Assembly (NCBI GenBank): GCA_937902305.1
Contig: CALDHV010000247.1
Span: 1-5,080, forward strand
Origin: an uncultured Clostridia bacterium
GTDB lineage: Bacteria > Bacillota > Clostridia > Oscillospirales > Acutalibacteraceae
DNA: 5,080 nucleotides
Direction of reading: 5' to 3'
In this document: positions 1 through 5,080 of the stretch, piece after piece
Layout: every line of letters starts with the position of its first letter
How positions within the stretch are numbered: position 1 is the stretch's first letter
Notes under the pieces: generated by a model
The model's input: the letters and a program-made list of their open reading frames with translations, nothing else
Told to the model about the DNA's origin: nothing
Database searches by the model: none
Position numbers and translations under genes: made by a program

Positions 1-596
1 ATCAGGAGATTGTATTTCTTTTTGATATACGATATGATCGCCTCATCAAAATCATCCCCGGCGACACGCACGGACTGCGCCGTGACAATATCTCCCAGCG
101 AGAGGACGGCGACCTCCGACGTACCGCCGCCTATATCGACGATCATATTGCCCGCCGCCTCATTGACCCGCAGACCGGCACCGATCGCCGCCGCCATCGG
201 CTCCTCAATGAGCATCACGTCCCGCGCACCGGCGGCACGGGCGGCATCATCCACCGCGCGGCGCTCCACCTCGGTCACGCCGGACGGGATGCAGACAATC
301 AGCCGCGGGCGATAGAAGAGCGTATTTTTGAGCGCGTGCTTGATGAAATACCGCAGCATCGCCGATGTGACCTCGAAATCCGCGATCACGCCGTCCTTGA
401 GCGGACGGACAGCGGAGATCGAGCCGGGTGTACGGCCGATCATTTCCTTTGCCTCCATACCGACGGCAAGCACGTCATCCTTTTTGACGTCCACCGCCAC
501 CACCGACGGCTCCCGCATCACGATGCCTTTGCCGCGCATATACACCAGGGTATTCGCCGTGCCGAGGTCGATACCGATGTCTCTGTTCAATACCAT
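1..596 (-). CDS. mreB: Rod shape-determining protein MreB, N-terminal part (cut by window edge)
   Basis: Bacterial actin homologue that polymerises on the inner face of the membrane and guides lateral cell-wall synthesis. 198 codons are visible from the ATG at 596; the C-terminal part lies beyond position 1. Seen in the translation: the phosphate-1 motif DIGIDLGTANT (residues 6-16), REPSVVA (28-34), IGRTPG (53-58), RPLKDGVIADFEVT (64-77), the EEPMAAAIGAG connecting segment (131-141) and the phosphate-2 motif VDIGGGTSEVAV (153-164). These match MreB/Mbl actin-like ATPases. IPSGVTEVERRAV is closer to MreB than to the paralogue Mbl, so MreB is the better name. The start is supported by GGAAAGGA at 608-615, 11 bases upstream, and by a promoter at 662-690. 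The gene follows maf on the same strand, an arrangement seen in Firmicutes where maf lies next to mreBCD. No frameshift or missing motif is visible. Confidence 0.96.
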   Translation of the reverse strand, partial: MVLNRDIGIDLGTANTLVYMRGKGIVMREPSVVAVDVKKDDVLAVGMEAKEMIGRTPGSISAVRPLKDGVIADFEVTSAMLRYFIKHALKNTLFYRPRLIVCIPSGVTEVERRAVDDAARAAGARDVMLIEEPMAAAIGAGLRVNEAAGNMIVDIGGGTSEVAVLSLGDIVTAQSVRVAGDDFDEAIISYIKKKYNLL

Positions 597-661
597 TTTC
601 GATTACATCCTTTCCCAACCGTTCCGGATTTTTCACTTGCCGAAGCATAGTACGCAAGCCT

Positions 662-690
662 ATTATATACTACCCCAAAAAAAATCTCAA
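662..690 (-). promoter_or_regulatory. Sigma-A type promoter for mreB
   Basis: Read on the minus strand, TTGAGA (690-685) is followed after 17 bases by a perfect TATAAT (667-662). The spacer contains a run of eight T residues. Transcription would start near 655 and give a leader of about 60 bases before the mreB ATG at 596. This would let mreB be transcribed independently of dus-maf. I see no convincing hairpin terminator after maf, so read-through from dus-maf probably also contributes. Confidence 0.8.
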
Positions 691-716
691 TATTAAAATG
701 AAAAAAAATACAAGAT

Positions 717-1316
717 TTATCCAAAGTTCGTCTGCAAATCCACAGAAAAATCCCGTAAAAACCGTATCAATCGACCGCCCGGTAGTCCCATCACGGTGAA
801 AAAGTCGCCCCGTATCCCCTCCACGAAGCGCATCCCATAGCCTTGAATACCGTATGCGCCCGCCTTATCCATCGGCTCGCCCGTTGCAATATACGCGCGG
901 GCATCCGCCTCGGTCATCGGGTAAAACCGCACCGCCGTTTCGTCTGTAAAGCCATCTTCCTTTACGATGCTTCCGCTACTATCCGTGCGGATGAGCCACG
1001 CGCCGGTCAGCACGGTATGCTCCTTCCCCTGCAACGCCATCAGCATCTCCAGCGCTTCCGCCTCGGAATGTGGCTTGCCCAGCACGCGATTTCCGATCGC
1101 GACCATCGTATCCGCACCGAGGATGACGCGGTCGCTGTAAAGGGGCGCGACTTGACGCGCCTTGCTTTGCGCCAGAGCGCGCACCCGCTCCCGCGGCGGC
1201 AATCCGACCGAAGCAAACTCATCGGCGGCGGGGTGGGTTTCGAACGAAATGCCCGCCAGTGTCAGTATCTCGCGCCGGCGCGGGGATGCCGAAGCCAGGA
1301 TCAGCGGCTTATCCAT
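717..1316 (-). CDS. maf: Maf family nucleoside triphosphate pyrophosphatase (dTTP/UTP type)
   Basis: A 199-residue protein of the Maf/YhdE family, cytoplasmic house-cleaning enzymes that hydrolyse dTTP, UTP and related modified nucleotides to the monophosphate plus pyrophosphate; in Bacillus subtilis Maf overproduction also blocks septation. Seen: the N-terminal ASASPRR loop (residues 8-14), GADTMV (67-72) with the acidic residue D69, LGKP (79-82), EPMDKAGAYGIQG (147-159) and GDFFTVMGLP (170-179). The full set of family motifs is present and the length is typical. The MDKAGAYGIQG block resembles the B. subtilis Maf dTTPase/UTPase group; exact substrate is inferred. The start is the ATG at 1316, which shares one base with the dus stop codon (TGATG), with AAAAGGAGG at 1327-1335. 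An in-frame GTG one codon upstream (1319) is an alternative. A longer frame to 1445 exists, but its extra 43 residues do not resemble Maf. It is co-transcribed with dus and probably translationally coupled to it. Confidence 0.95.
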   Translation of the reverse strand: MDKPLILASASPRRREILTLAGISFETHPAADEFASVGLPPRERVRALAQSKARQVAPLYSDRVILGADTMVAIGNRVLGKPHSEAEALEMLMALQGKEHTVLTGAWLIRTDSSGSIVKEDGFTDETAVRFYPMTEADARAYIATGEPMDKAGAYGIQGYGMRFVEGIRGDFFTVMGLPGGRLIRFLRDFSVDLQTNFG

Positions 1317-2296
1317 CACACGGTTTCCTCCTTTTCCGATGTCTCCACGACCTGCCGGCACAGCGCCGCCAGGCCGTCCAACGTGGTGATCTCCCCCGCT
1401 GCACGTCGCCACTTGGCGGCACCGCGCAAGCCGTTCATATACCACGCCGCGTGCTTACGCAGCTGCAACAGCGCGACCCGCTCGCCCTTTTCCGCGACCG
1501 TCCATTCCGCCTGCCGCATCAGCACCGCCATCCGCGCCGCCATACCCGGTGGTGGGAGCAGAACACCCTGCTCCAGATAGGCGTTGATCTCGGCAAATAT
1601 CCACGGGGCGCCGAGCGCCGCACGCCCGACCATCACCGCATCGCACCCGGTTTCCTCCAGCATACGCGCCGCAGACGCGGCATCGGTCACATCGCCATTG
1701 CCGATGACCGGGATCTTCACCGCCTCCCGCACCGCGCGGATGCAAACCCAATCCGCCGGGGGCGCATACATCTGTGCCCGCGTCCTGCCGTGGATAACGA
1801 GCGCCGCCGCGCCGCCGGCTTCGCACGCCAGCGCGACCTCGCGCACGGTGTTTTCGTCGGCGCCGTACCCCTTGCGTAGCTTCGCCGTCACCGGGATCGG
1901 CACCGCGTCGCGCACCGCCCGGACAATAGCCTCGCACAGCGCCGGCTCGCGGAGCAGAATGCTTCCGCAATGATTGCCGACGATCTTCGGCGCGGGACAG
2001 CCGAAATTGATGTCGATCCAGTCGGGGGCATACGCCAGCGCCTGACGCGCCGCGCGCGCCATGATGTCGGGGTCATCCCCGAATAGCTGAATGGCGGCGG
2101 GGCGGGCATAGTCATCGAGCTGTAACAGTGCCCGACTGCTTCGGTCGCCGTAGGTCAATCCCTTGGCGCTGGCCATTTCTCCGACGACGAACGCCGCGCC
2201 GTAGTCCGCACACAGGCGGCGAAACGCGCGGTCTGCCACCCCCGCCATCGGTGCCAGCGCGACCCTGCCCGTTATGTTCACATTTCCGATCTGCAT
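1316..2296 (-). CDS. dus: tRNA-dihydrouridine synthase (DusB-like)
   Basis: FMN-dependent enzyme of 326 residues that reduces specific uridines in the tRNA D-loop to dihydrouridine using NADPH. Seen: the N-terminal FMN-barrel motif LAPMAGVAD (residues 14-22), DINFGCPAPKIV (95-106) with the expected catalytic cysteine C100, TAKLRKGY (137-144) with conserved K139, VIHGRTRAQMY (167-177) with H169, IPVIGNGDV (195-203) and VMVGRAALGAPWIF (221-234), the phosphate-binding end of the TIM barrel. A C-terminal helical domain follows (about 250-320). Length and motif order are normal. The start was placed at the ATG at 2296 because GGGGGTGA lies just upstream (2301-2308) and the first residues MQIGNVNI fit the family. 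An in-frame TTG at 2362 would add 22 residues but lies inside the promoter's -35 box. The subfamily (DusB versus other bacterial Dus) and the uridine position modified cannot be settled here. It is the first gene of the dus-maf unit. Confidence 0.95.
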   Translation of the reverse strand: MQIGNVNITGRVALAPMAGVADRAFRRLCADYGAAFVVGEMASAKGLTYGDRSSRALLQLDDYARPAAIQLFGDDPDIMARAARQALAYAPDWIDINFGCPAPKIVGNHCGSILLREPALCEAIVRAVRDAVPIPVTAKLRKGYGADENTVREVALACEAGGAAALVIHGRTRAQMYAPPADWVCIRAVREAVKIPVIGNGDVTDAASAARMLEETGCDAVMVGRAALGAPWIFAEINAYLEQGVLLPPPGMAARMAVLMRQAEWTVAEKGERVALLQLRKHAAWYMNGLRGAAKWRRAAGEITTLDGLAALCRQVVETSEKEETV

Positions 2297-2300
2297 ACGC

Positions 2301-2308
2301 TCACCCCC
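2301..2308 (-). promoter_or_regulatory. Ribosome binding site that fixes the dus start
   Basis: On the minus strand GGGGGTGA ends four bases before the ATG at 2296. It differs by one base from GGAGGTGA, the full complement of the 16S rRNA tail. No comparable site precedes the upstream TTG at 2362. Confidence 0.75.
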
Positions 2309-2333
2309 ATCCCCGGTCGTTTCGTTCGGGATG

Positions 2334-2362
2334 ATTTTATCATATTTTTCCCGCATATTCAA
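2334..2362 (-). promoter_or_regulatory. Sigma-A type promoter for dus-maf
   Basis: Minus-strand TTGAAT (2362-2357) and TAAAAT (2339-2334) are separated by exactly 17 bases. Transcription would begin near 2327 and give a leader of about 30 bases ending in the dus ribosome site. The -35 box has four of six consensus bases and the -10 box five of six, so a moderate promoter is expected. It points away from the riboswitch promoter at 2413-2441. Confidence 0.65.
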
Positions 2363-2380
2363 CCGTTCGCGGCGGAAACG

Positions 2381-2399
2381 ATATTTTGTGAATATTTTG
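2381..2399. repeat. Two phased copies of ATATTTTG between divergent promoters
   Basis: ATATTTTG occurs at 2381-2388 and again at 2392-2399, a period of 11 bases or about one helical turn. The same stretch also contains an ATATT-N5-AATAT inverted pair (2381-2395). It sits in the 50 bases between the -35 boxes of the dus promoter and the riboswitch promoter, where an activator site or an AT-rich UP-like element would act. No regulator can be named, and the repeat may be chance in AT-rich DNA. Confidence 0.35.
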
Positions 2400-2412
2400 C
2401 ACGTCTTGCAGG

Positions 2413-2441
2413 TTGACAGAAAATTGCAAAAGCGGTATACT
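2413..2441 (+). promoter_or_regulatory. Strong sigma-A type promoter for the riboswitch-ecf operon
   Basis: A perfect TTGACA (2413-2418) and TATACT (2436-2441, five of six consensus bases) are separated by 17 bases. Transcription would begin near 2448, just upstream of the cobalamin aptamer, so the whole riboswitch lies in the leader. Near-consensus strength fits an operon controlled mainly after initiation by the riboswitch. Confidence 0.85.
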
Positions 2442-2464
2442 GGACAAAATCAAATAGTGGATAA

Positions 2465-2650
2465 GCCAACGCGGTTCGAAAGGCACTTGCCGAGTAGACC
2501 AATAGGGAATCCGGTCAAAAGCCGGAGCAACCGCCATTACTGTAGGGGACGAACGCAGACCAAACACGCCATTGAAGCAACGCTTTGAGAAGGCGGGTCT
2601 GCGACGCGCAAAAGCGCCGTATCCCAAGCCAGGAGACCTGCCGCGTTTTT
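2465..2650 (+). promoter_or_regulatory. Cobalamin (adenosylcobalamin, class I-like) riboswitch aptamer
   Basis: An RNA leader element that binds a cobalamin cofactor and lowers expression of the downstream genes. Seen: the B12 box AAGCCAGGAGACCTGCC (2626-2642); the upstream core TAGGGAATCCGG followed by a CCGG/CCGG hairpin (2511-2514 with 2522-2525); the CGCC-ACTGTA-like segment (2533-2543); a closing helix AACGCGG/CCGCGTT (2468-2474 with 2641-2647); an 8-bp helix CGCAGACC/GGTCTGCG (2554-2561 with 2596-2603) enclosing a further branched hairpin; and a small GCGC-AAAA-GCGC hairpin near 2606-2617. The large peripheral extension between the core and the B12 box is typical of adenosylcobalamin class I riboswitches. 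The element is on the same strand as ecfT, directly after a strong promoter and before an intrinsic terminator, so transcriptional shut-off at high cofactor is the natural reading. The edges are approximate. Confidence 0.95.
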
Positions 2651-2684
2651 GGGGGTAAGCATGACCGGGCGTGGTGATTGTGAC

Positions 2685-2733
2685 CGATTTATCAGACCAA
2701 ATGGGCGCACCGGGTGTGCGCCGGGATAAATTG
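2685..2733 (+). promoter_or_regulatory. Expression-platform hairpin between aptamer and terminator
   Basis: GGCGCAC (2704-2710) pairs with GTGCGCC (2716-2722) around a CGGGT loop. Outside it, CGATTTATC (2685-2693) pairs with GATAAATTG (2725-2733) with one G-U pair, giving a two-part stem. Class I cobalamin riboswitches use a hairpin after the B12 box whose loop contacts the aptamer. Here GGT of the loop (2713-2715) could pair with ACC at 2530-2532, but three base pairs is weak support. It might instead belong to the switching helix. Confidence 0.55.
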
Positions 2734-2737
2734 TGTT

Positions 2738-2771
2738 GCTCTTTTTGCCGTCCGGCAAAAAGAGCTTTTTT
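2738..2771 (+). terminator. Rho-independent terminator of the riboswitch
   Basis: GCTCTTTTTGCCG (2738-2750) is exactly complementary to CGGCAAAAAGAGC (2753-2765), followed at once by six T residues (2766-2771). The helix is about 12 bp with a GTCC tetraloop. It lies some 95 bases after the B12 box and 185 bases before ecfT, in the right place to stop transcription when the aptamer is occupied. I could not find a clean competing antiterminator. The best candidate, TTTTTG (2646-2651) with CAAAAA (2756-2761), is only 6 bp. Confidence 0.92.
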
Positions 2772-2932
2772 GACAACCTCTGAAAATCCTCCTGCGTTCA
2801 TCTTGCTTGATCTTTTTCCGTCATATATTGCAAAAATGCTCGGCAATACACAAAGTATTTCCTGTGCTTTTTGTTTCATCTGACGAAAAAATCTCTGCGC
2901 AATCTGAACATATCGTATTTTCAGAGGTTGCC
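2772..2932. repeat. Imperfect palindrome of about 160 bases, MITE-like or structured leader RNA
   Basis: The ends CAACCTCTGAAAAT (2774-2787) and ATTTTCAGAGGTTG (2917-2930) are exact inverted repeats of 14 bp, extendable to 16 with one mismatch (G2772 with C2932). Inside, the arms keep pairing in order: GTTCA/TGAAC (2796-2800, 2905-2909), TTGC/GCAA (2803-2806, 2899-2902), GAT/ATC, TTTTT/AAAAA and CGTCA/TGACG (2809-2823 with 2881-2893, two single C bulges), CAAAAA/TTTTTG (2831-2836, 2868-2873), GG/CC and AATAC/GTATT (2845-2849, 2855-2859) around loop ACAAA. The centre is at 2852 for both the ends and the loop. The stretch is visibly more AT-rich than the flanking genes. TTTT flanks both ends (2768-2771, 2933-2936), a possible but low-complexity target duplication. 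No protein is encoded. Function is unknown: a miniature inverted-repeat element or a second regulatory RNA hairpin are both possible. Confidence 0.7.
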
Positions 2933-2951
2933 TTTTGATAAAAAGGAGGGA
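2931..2951 (+). promoter_or_regulatory. ecfT ribosome binding site inside a small hairpin
   Basis: AAGGAGGGA (2943-2951) is a strong ribosome site; its GGAGG core ends 7 bases before the ATG at 2957. Immediately upstream, CCTTTT (2931-2936) can pair with AAAAGG (2941-2946) around a GATA loop and would cover the first part of the site. A second possible partner is CCTCCT at 2788-2793, inside the upstream palindrome, complementary to AGGAGG (2944-2949). The ribosome site is certain; the masking is a hypothesis. Confidence 0.6.
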
Positions 2952-2956
2952 GCAAA

Positions 2957-3844
2957 ATGCGGCATAACGACCCGTTCGGGCAATTACATCCGGCGGCGGT
3001 CGGCTTATTTTTCCTGATTTTGCTGACTGTCGGACTGCTGACCGCCCATCCCCTGTTTACGGGAATATCGCTTGCGGCGGGATGCACCTATTATATTGTC
3101 CTGCACGGAGGTGCCGGGGCGCGGTTGCTCCTGCGCGGCGCGTTGCCGGTGTTTCTCATCACCTTTCTGCTCAATCCTCTGTTCAGCCACGAGGGAAAAA
3201 CGGTGCTCGCCTATTTTCCGAGCGGCAACCCGCTGACCCTTGAGAGCACGGTGTACGGCATCACCACCGCCCTGACGCTGACCGCTGTGCTGATTTGGTT
3301 TCTCTGCTTTTCCGACATTTTCACCGGCGACCGGCTGATGTATCTACTCGGCAGAGTTCTTCCTGCGCTGTCGCTGACCGTTTCGCTTTCGTTACGCTTT
3401 TTGCCCCGGTTTCGGGATCGGTTTGCCGCCGTGCGACAGACGCAATCGGCGCTTGGACGGGACACCGGGAACGGCTCGCTCCCCCGCCGTCTGCGCAATA
3501 CGCTCGCCTGCTTTTCCGCCGTCGTGGGCTGGAGCCTCGAAAGCGCGATGCAGACCGCCGACAGTATGAAAAGTCGTGGCTACGGCAGCGCCCGGCGCAC
3601 CTTTTATGCGCTGTACCGCGTGACCGCGCGGGACAAAGCCGCACTCGCTTTCTTTCTGCTGTGCGGTGTCCTGCTGACCGTCACCGGGCTGTGCGGGGGC
3701 TTGTCCTTTTCCTGCTTCCCGACGGTGATGCCGCCGCCGCTTGACCCGCTGACCGCCGTATGCGCGGCATTTTACGCGATATTCTGTTTCACCCCATTTA
3801 TTCTTGACCGAGAGGAGGAAAGGCTATGGCGCTCTTTAGCATAG
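2957..3844 (+). CDS. ecfT: ECF transporter transmembrane coupling subunit EcfT
   Basis: A 295-residue integral membrane protein of the EcfT/CbiQ family, the subunit that transmits ATP-driven movement from the two EcfA ATPases to the substrate-binding S protein in energy-coupling-factor vitamin and metal importers. Seen: an N-terminal DPFGQLHP segment common in this family; hydrophobic stretches near residues 13-31, 34-50, 57-76 and 98-121; an amphipathic cytoplasmic region (about 125-225) carrying SMKSRGYG (203-210), the Arg-containing coupling motif that docks into the ATPases; then hydrophobic stretches near 228-247 and 265-283. The start is the ATG at 2957, with AAGGAGGGA upstream. The final 19 bases overlap the start of the ATPase gene, implying translational coupling. 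It is the first gene after a cobalamin riboswitch, so its substrate is probably cobalamin or a precursor, less likely cobalt; no cbiM- or cbiN-like gene is present here. It may correspond to the T subunit of predicted CbrTUV-type cobalamin importers, but that name is not established from sequence alone. Confidence 0.9.
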   Translation: MRHNDPFGQLHPAAVGLFFLILLTVGLLTAHPLFTGISLAAGCTYYIVLHGGAGARLLLRGALPVFLITFLLNPLFSHEGKTVLAYFPSGNPLTLESTVYGITTALTLTAVLIWFLCFSDIFTGDRLMYLLGRVLPALSLTVSLSLRFLPRFRDRFAAVRQTQSALGRDTGNGSLPRRLRNTLACFSAVVGWSLESAMQTADSMKSRGYGSARRTFYALYRVTARDKAALAFFLLCGVLLTVTGLCGGLSFSCFPTVMPPPLDPLTAVCAAFYAIFCFTPFILDREEERLWRSLA

Positions 3845-5080
3845 ACGGGCTTTCCTTCACCTATCCCGAGCAAACCGACCCGGCACTGGACGGTATCCGT
3901 CTGGACATTGACGAGGGGTCGTTTTTCGTTCTGTGCGGACATTCCGGGAGCGGCAAATCCACCCTCCTGCGTCATTTGAAGCCATCGCTGACCCCGCACG
4001 GCACCCGCTCCGGCACGCTGCTGTTCCGCGACAAGCCGGTCGATGCGCTTGCTCCCGCCGAAGCCGCCGGAAAAATCGGCTTTGTCCTGCAATCACCCGA
4101 TGAGCAGATCGCCACCGATACCGTTCTGCACGAGCTGGCGTTCGGATTGGAGAGCATCGGATGCGCCCCTGCCGTCATCCGCCGCCGCGTGGCGGAGACC
4201 GCGGCGTTTTTCGGCATCGACGGCTGGCTCTCTCACCCGATCTCCACCCTGTCCGGCGGGCAAAAGCAGCTGCTCAATCTCGCGGCGGTGATGACCCTGC
4301 GTCCGGAGGTGCTGGTGCTCGACGAGCCGACCGCCCAGCTCGACCCCATCGCGGCAACCGGGTTTATTGACGCGCTGAACCGCCTCAACCGCGAGCTTGG
4401 CACGACCGTCATCCTTTCGGAGCATCGGCTCGAGGAGGCACTGACCTACGCCGACCGCGCCGCGGTGATGGAAAAAGGGAAAGTCCTCTGCACCGGAACG
4501 GCAAGGGAGATCGGTGAATACCTCAAGGAGCAACAGCACACGATGTTTGCGGCGATGCCGTGCGCGATGCGGGTCTGGAGCACGGTGGAAACCACCCTCC
4601 CATGCCCGGTCAGCGTCCACGACGGACAGGCGTTCCTTGCGGAATATTCGCGGGAGCATCCCGTCCTGCCGCCACCGCCGGAGTCAACCGCCCCGGCACA
4701 CGGCGCGGAAATGCTATGTGCCTCCGAGGTGACCTTCCGCTACGGGCGAGACCTGCCCGATGTCATCCGCGATCTGGAGCTGACCGTCTGCGGCGGGGAG
4801 ATATTCTGCATCCTCGGCGGCAACGGCGCGGGAAAATCGACCCTGCTCAAGCTGTTTTCCGGCATCTGCCGCCCACAGCGCGGCACGCTGACGGTAAAGG
4901 GCAGAGTCACGCTCCTGCCGCAGGAGCCGCAGACCGTGTTTATTAAGAAAACCGTCTACGACGATCTATATGACCAGGCGATACGCGAAAACATCCCGGC
5001 AGACCGCCGCCGTGCGGAGATCGACCGGGTCGCCGCACTGTGCCGCATCGAAAAGCGGCTAGACCGTCACCCCTTTGACC
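3826..5080 (+). CDS. ECF transporter ATPase, two fused ABC domains (EcfA-EcfA'), 3' end beyond window
   Basis: 418 codons are visible and the frame is open to the edge. This is the energising subunit of an ECF importer, with both ATPases in one polypeptide. Domain 1 (about 1-235) is complete: Walker A GHSGSGKST (38-46), Q-loop Q89 in the EcfA-like FVLQSPDEQI, signature LSGGQKQ (142-148), Walker B VLVLDEP (162-168) with E167, and switch H200. A linker (about 236-296) includes a proline run (282-286). Domain 2 begins near 297 with Walker A GGNGAGKST (331-339) and Q-loop Q366 in LLPQEPQ; its signature, Walker B and switch histidine should lie past 5080. The start is the ATG at 3826, with GGAGG at 3814-3818; it overlaps the ecfT end by 19 bases. 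Fused EcfAA' next to a dedicated EcfT is typical of group I, single-substrate ECF systems, so a dedicated S subunit is expected nearby. Both domains appear catalytically intact as far as visible. Confidence 0.93.
   Translation, partial: MALFSIDGLSFTYPEQTDPALDGIRLDIDEGSFFVLCGHSGSGKSTLLRHLKPSLTPHGTRSGTLLFRDKPVDALAPAEAAGKIGFVLQSPDEQIATDTVLHELAFGLESIGCAPAVIRRRVAETAAFFGIDGWLSHPISTLSGGQKQLLNLAAVMTLRPEVLVLDEPTAQLDPIAATGFIDALNRLNRELGTTVILSEHRLEEALTYADRAAVMEKGKVLCTGTAREIGEYLKEQQHTMFAAMPCAMRVWSTVETTLPCPVSVHDGQAFLAEYSREHPVLPPPPESTAPAHGAEMLCASEVTFRYGRDLPDVIRDLELTVCGGEIFCILGGNGAGKSTLLKLFSGICRPQRGTLTVKGRVTLLPQEPQTVFIKKTVYDDLYDQAIRENIPADRRRAEIDRVAALCRIEKRLDRHPFD

Noticed and set aside
597..716. Terminator between maf and mreB
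   Set aside because: There are T-rich runs on the minus strand, but no stable hairpin precedes them. The runs fall in the mreB promoter spacer.
1317..1445. N-terminal extension of Maf by 43 residues
   Set aside because: The added residues overlap the dus coding end, do not look like Maf, and a good ribosome site (1327-1335) serves the ATG at 1316.
843..1580. A 245-codon plus-strand frame opposite maf and dus
   Set aside because: The minus-strand frames carry complete Maf and Dus motif sets. This frame is an Arg/His-rich shadow typical of GC-rich antisense DNA.
2803..2829. Internal promoter for ecfT (TTGCTT ... TATATT)
   Set aside because: The spacing is only 15 bases and the -35 box is poor. 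The bases are better explained as arms of the palindrome.
2340..2879. A 179-codon open frame on the minus strand across the riboswitch region
   Set aside because: It is antisense to the cobalamin aptamer and terminator, starts inside the palindrome, has no ribosome site and its residues resemble no family I know. The RNA signals explain the sequence better.
2671..2883. A 70-codon plus-strand frame through the expression platform and terminator
   Set aside because: It would be translated through the terminator hairpin and much of the palindrome, has no ribosome site and no recognisable protein features.
4093..4659. A 188-codon minus-strand frame opposite the ATPase gene
   Set aside because: It is antisense to a complete ABC domain with all motifs and has no independent support.
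2957..5080. CbiMNQO cobalt importer, suggested by the cobalamin riboswitch and the CbiQ-like T subunit
   Set aside because: No CbiM or CbiN precedes the T gene and the ATPase is a fused double domain rather than a single CbiO. Cobalt import is not excluded until the DNA after 5080 is read.

Overview
The window looks like chromosomal DNA from a fairly GC-rich anaerobic Firmicute, probably a clostridial relative of Ruminococcaceae/Oscillospiraceae. The evidence is Bacillus/Clostridium-like MreB and Maf sequences, purine-rich GGAGG-type ribosome sites, sigma-A type promoters, and a riboswitch with an intrinsic terminator in front of an ECF transporter operon. The taxonomic placement is inferred from the sequence only.

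The left half (1-2296) is a minus-strand housekeeping block, read right to left: a tRNA-dihydrouridine synthase (dus, 2296-1316), a Maf nucleotide pyrophosphatase (maf, 1316-717, sharing one base with the dus stop) and the N-terminal 198 codons of the actin-like cell-shape protein MreB (596-1, running off the edge). dus has its own promoter at 2334-2362. mreB has a second, strong promoter in the maf-mreB gap (662-690).

The middle (2297-2956) has no protein gene and is densely regulatory. Divergent promoters lie back to back. The plus-strand promoter (2413-2441) starts a leader carrying a cobalamin riboswitch (about 2465-2650, B12 box at 2626-2642), a second hairpin (2685-2733) and a strong rho-independent terminator (2738-2771). 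Between that terminator and the first gene lies an AT-rich imperfect palindrome of about 160 bases (2772-2932), whose arms pair almost throughout and whose symmetry centre falls in a 5-base apical loop. It is not part of the riboswitch and I recognise no known RNA in it. It is the most unusual thing in the window: either a MITE-like insertion or a second structured control element just before the ribosome site.

The right half (2957-5080) is the operon under the riboswitch: ecfT (membrane coupling subunit of an energy-coupling-factor importer) and, overlapping it by 19 bases, a long ATPase gene encoding two fused ABC domains (EcfA-EcfA'), cut by the window edge in the second domain. No substrate-binding S subunit is visible; it would be expected beyond position 5080. 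The riboswitch suggests the importer takes up cobalamin, a cobalamin precursor or cobalt, and is shut off when adenosylcobalamin is plentiful.
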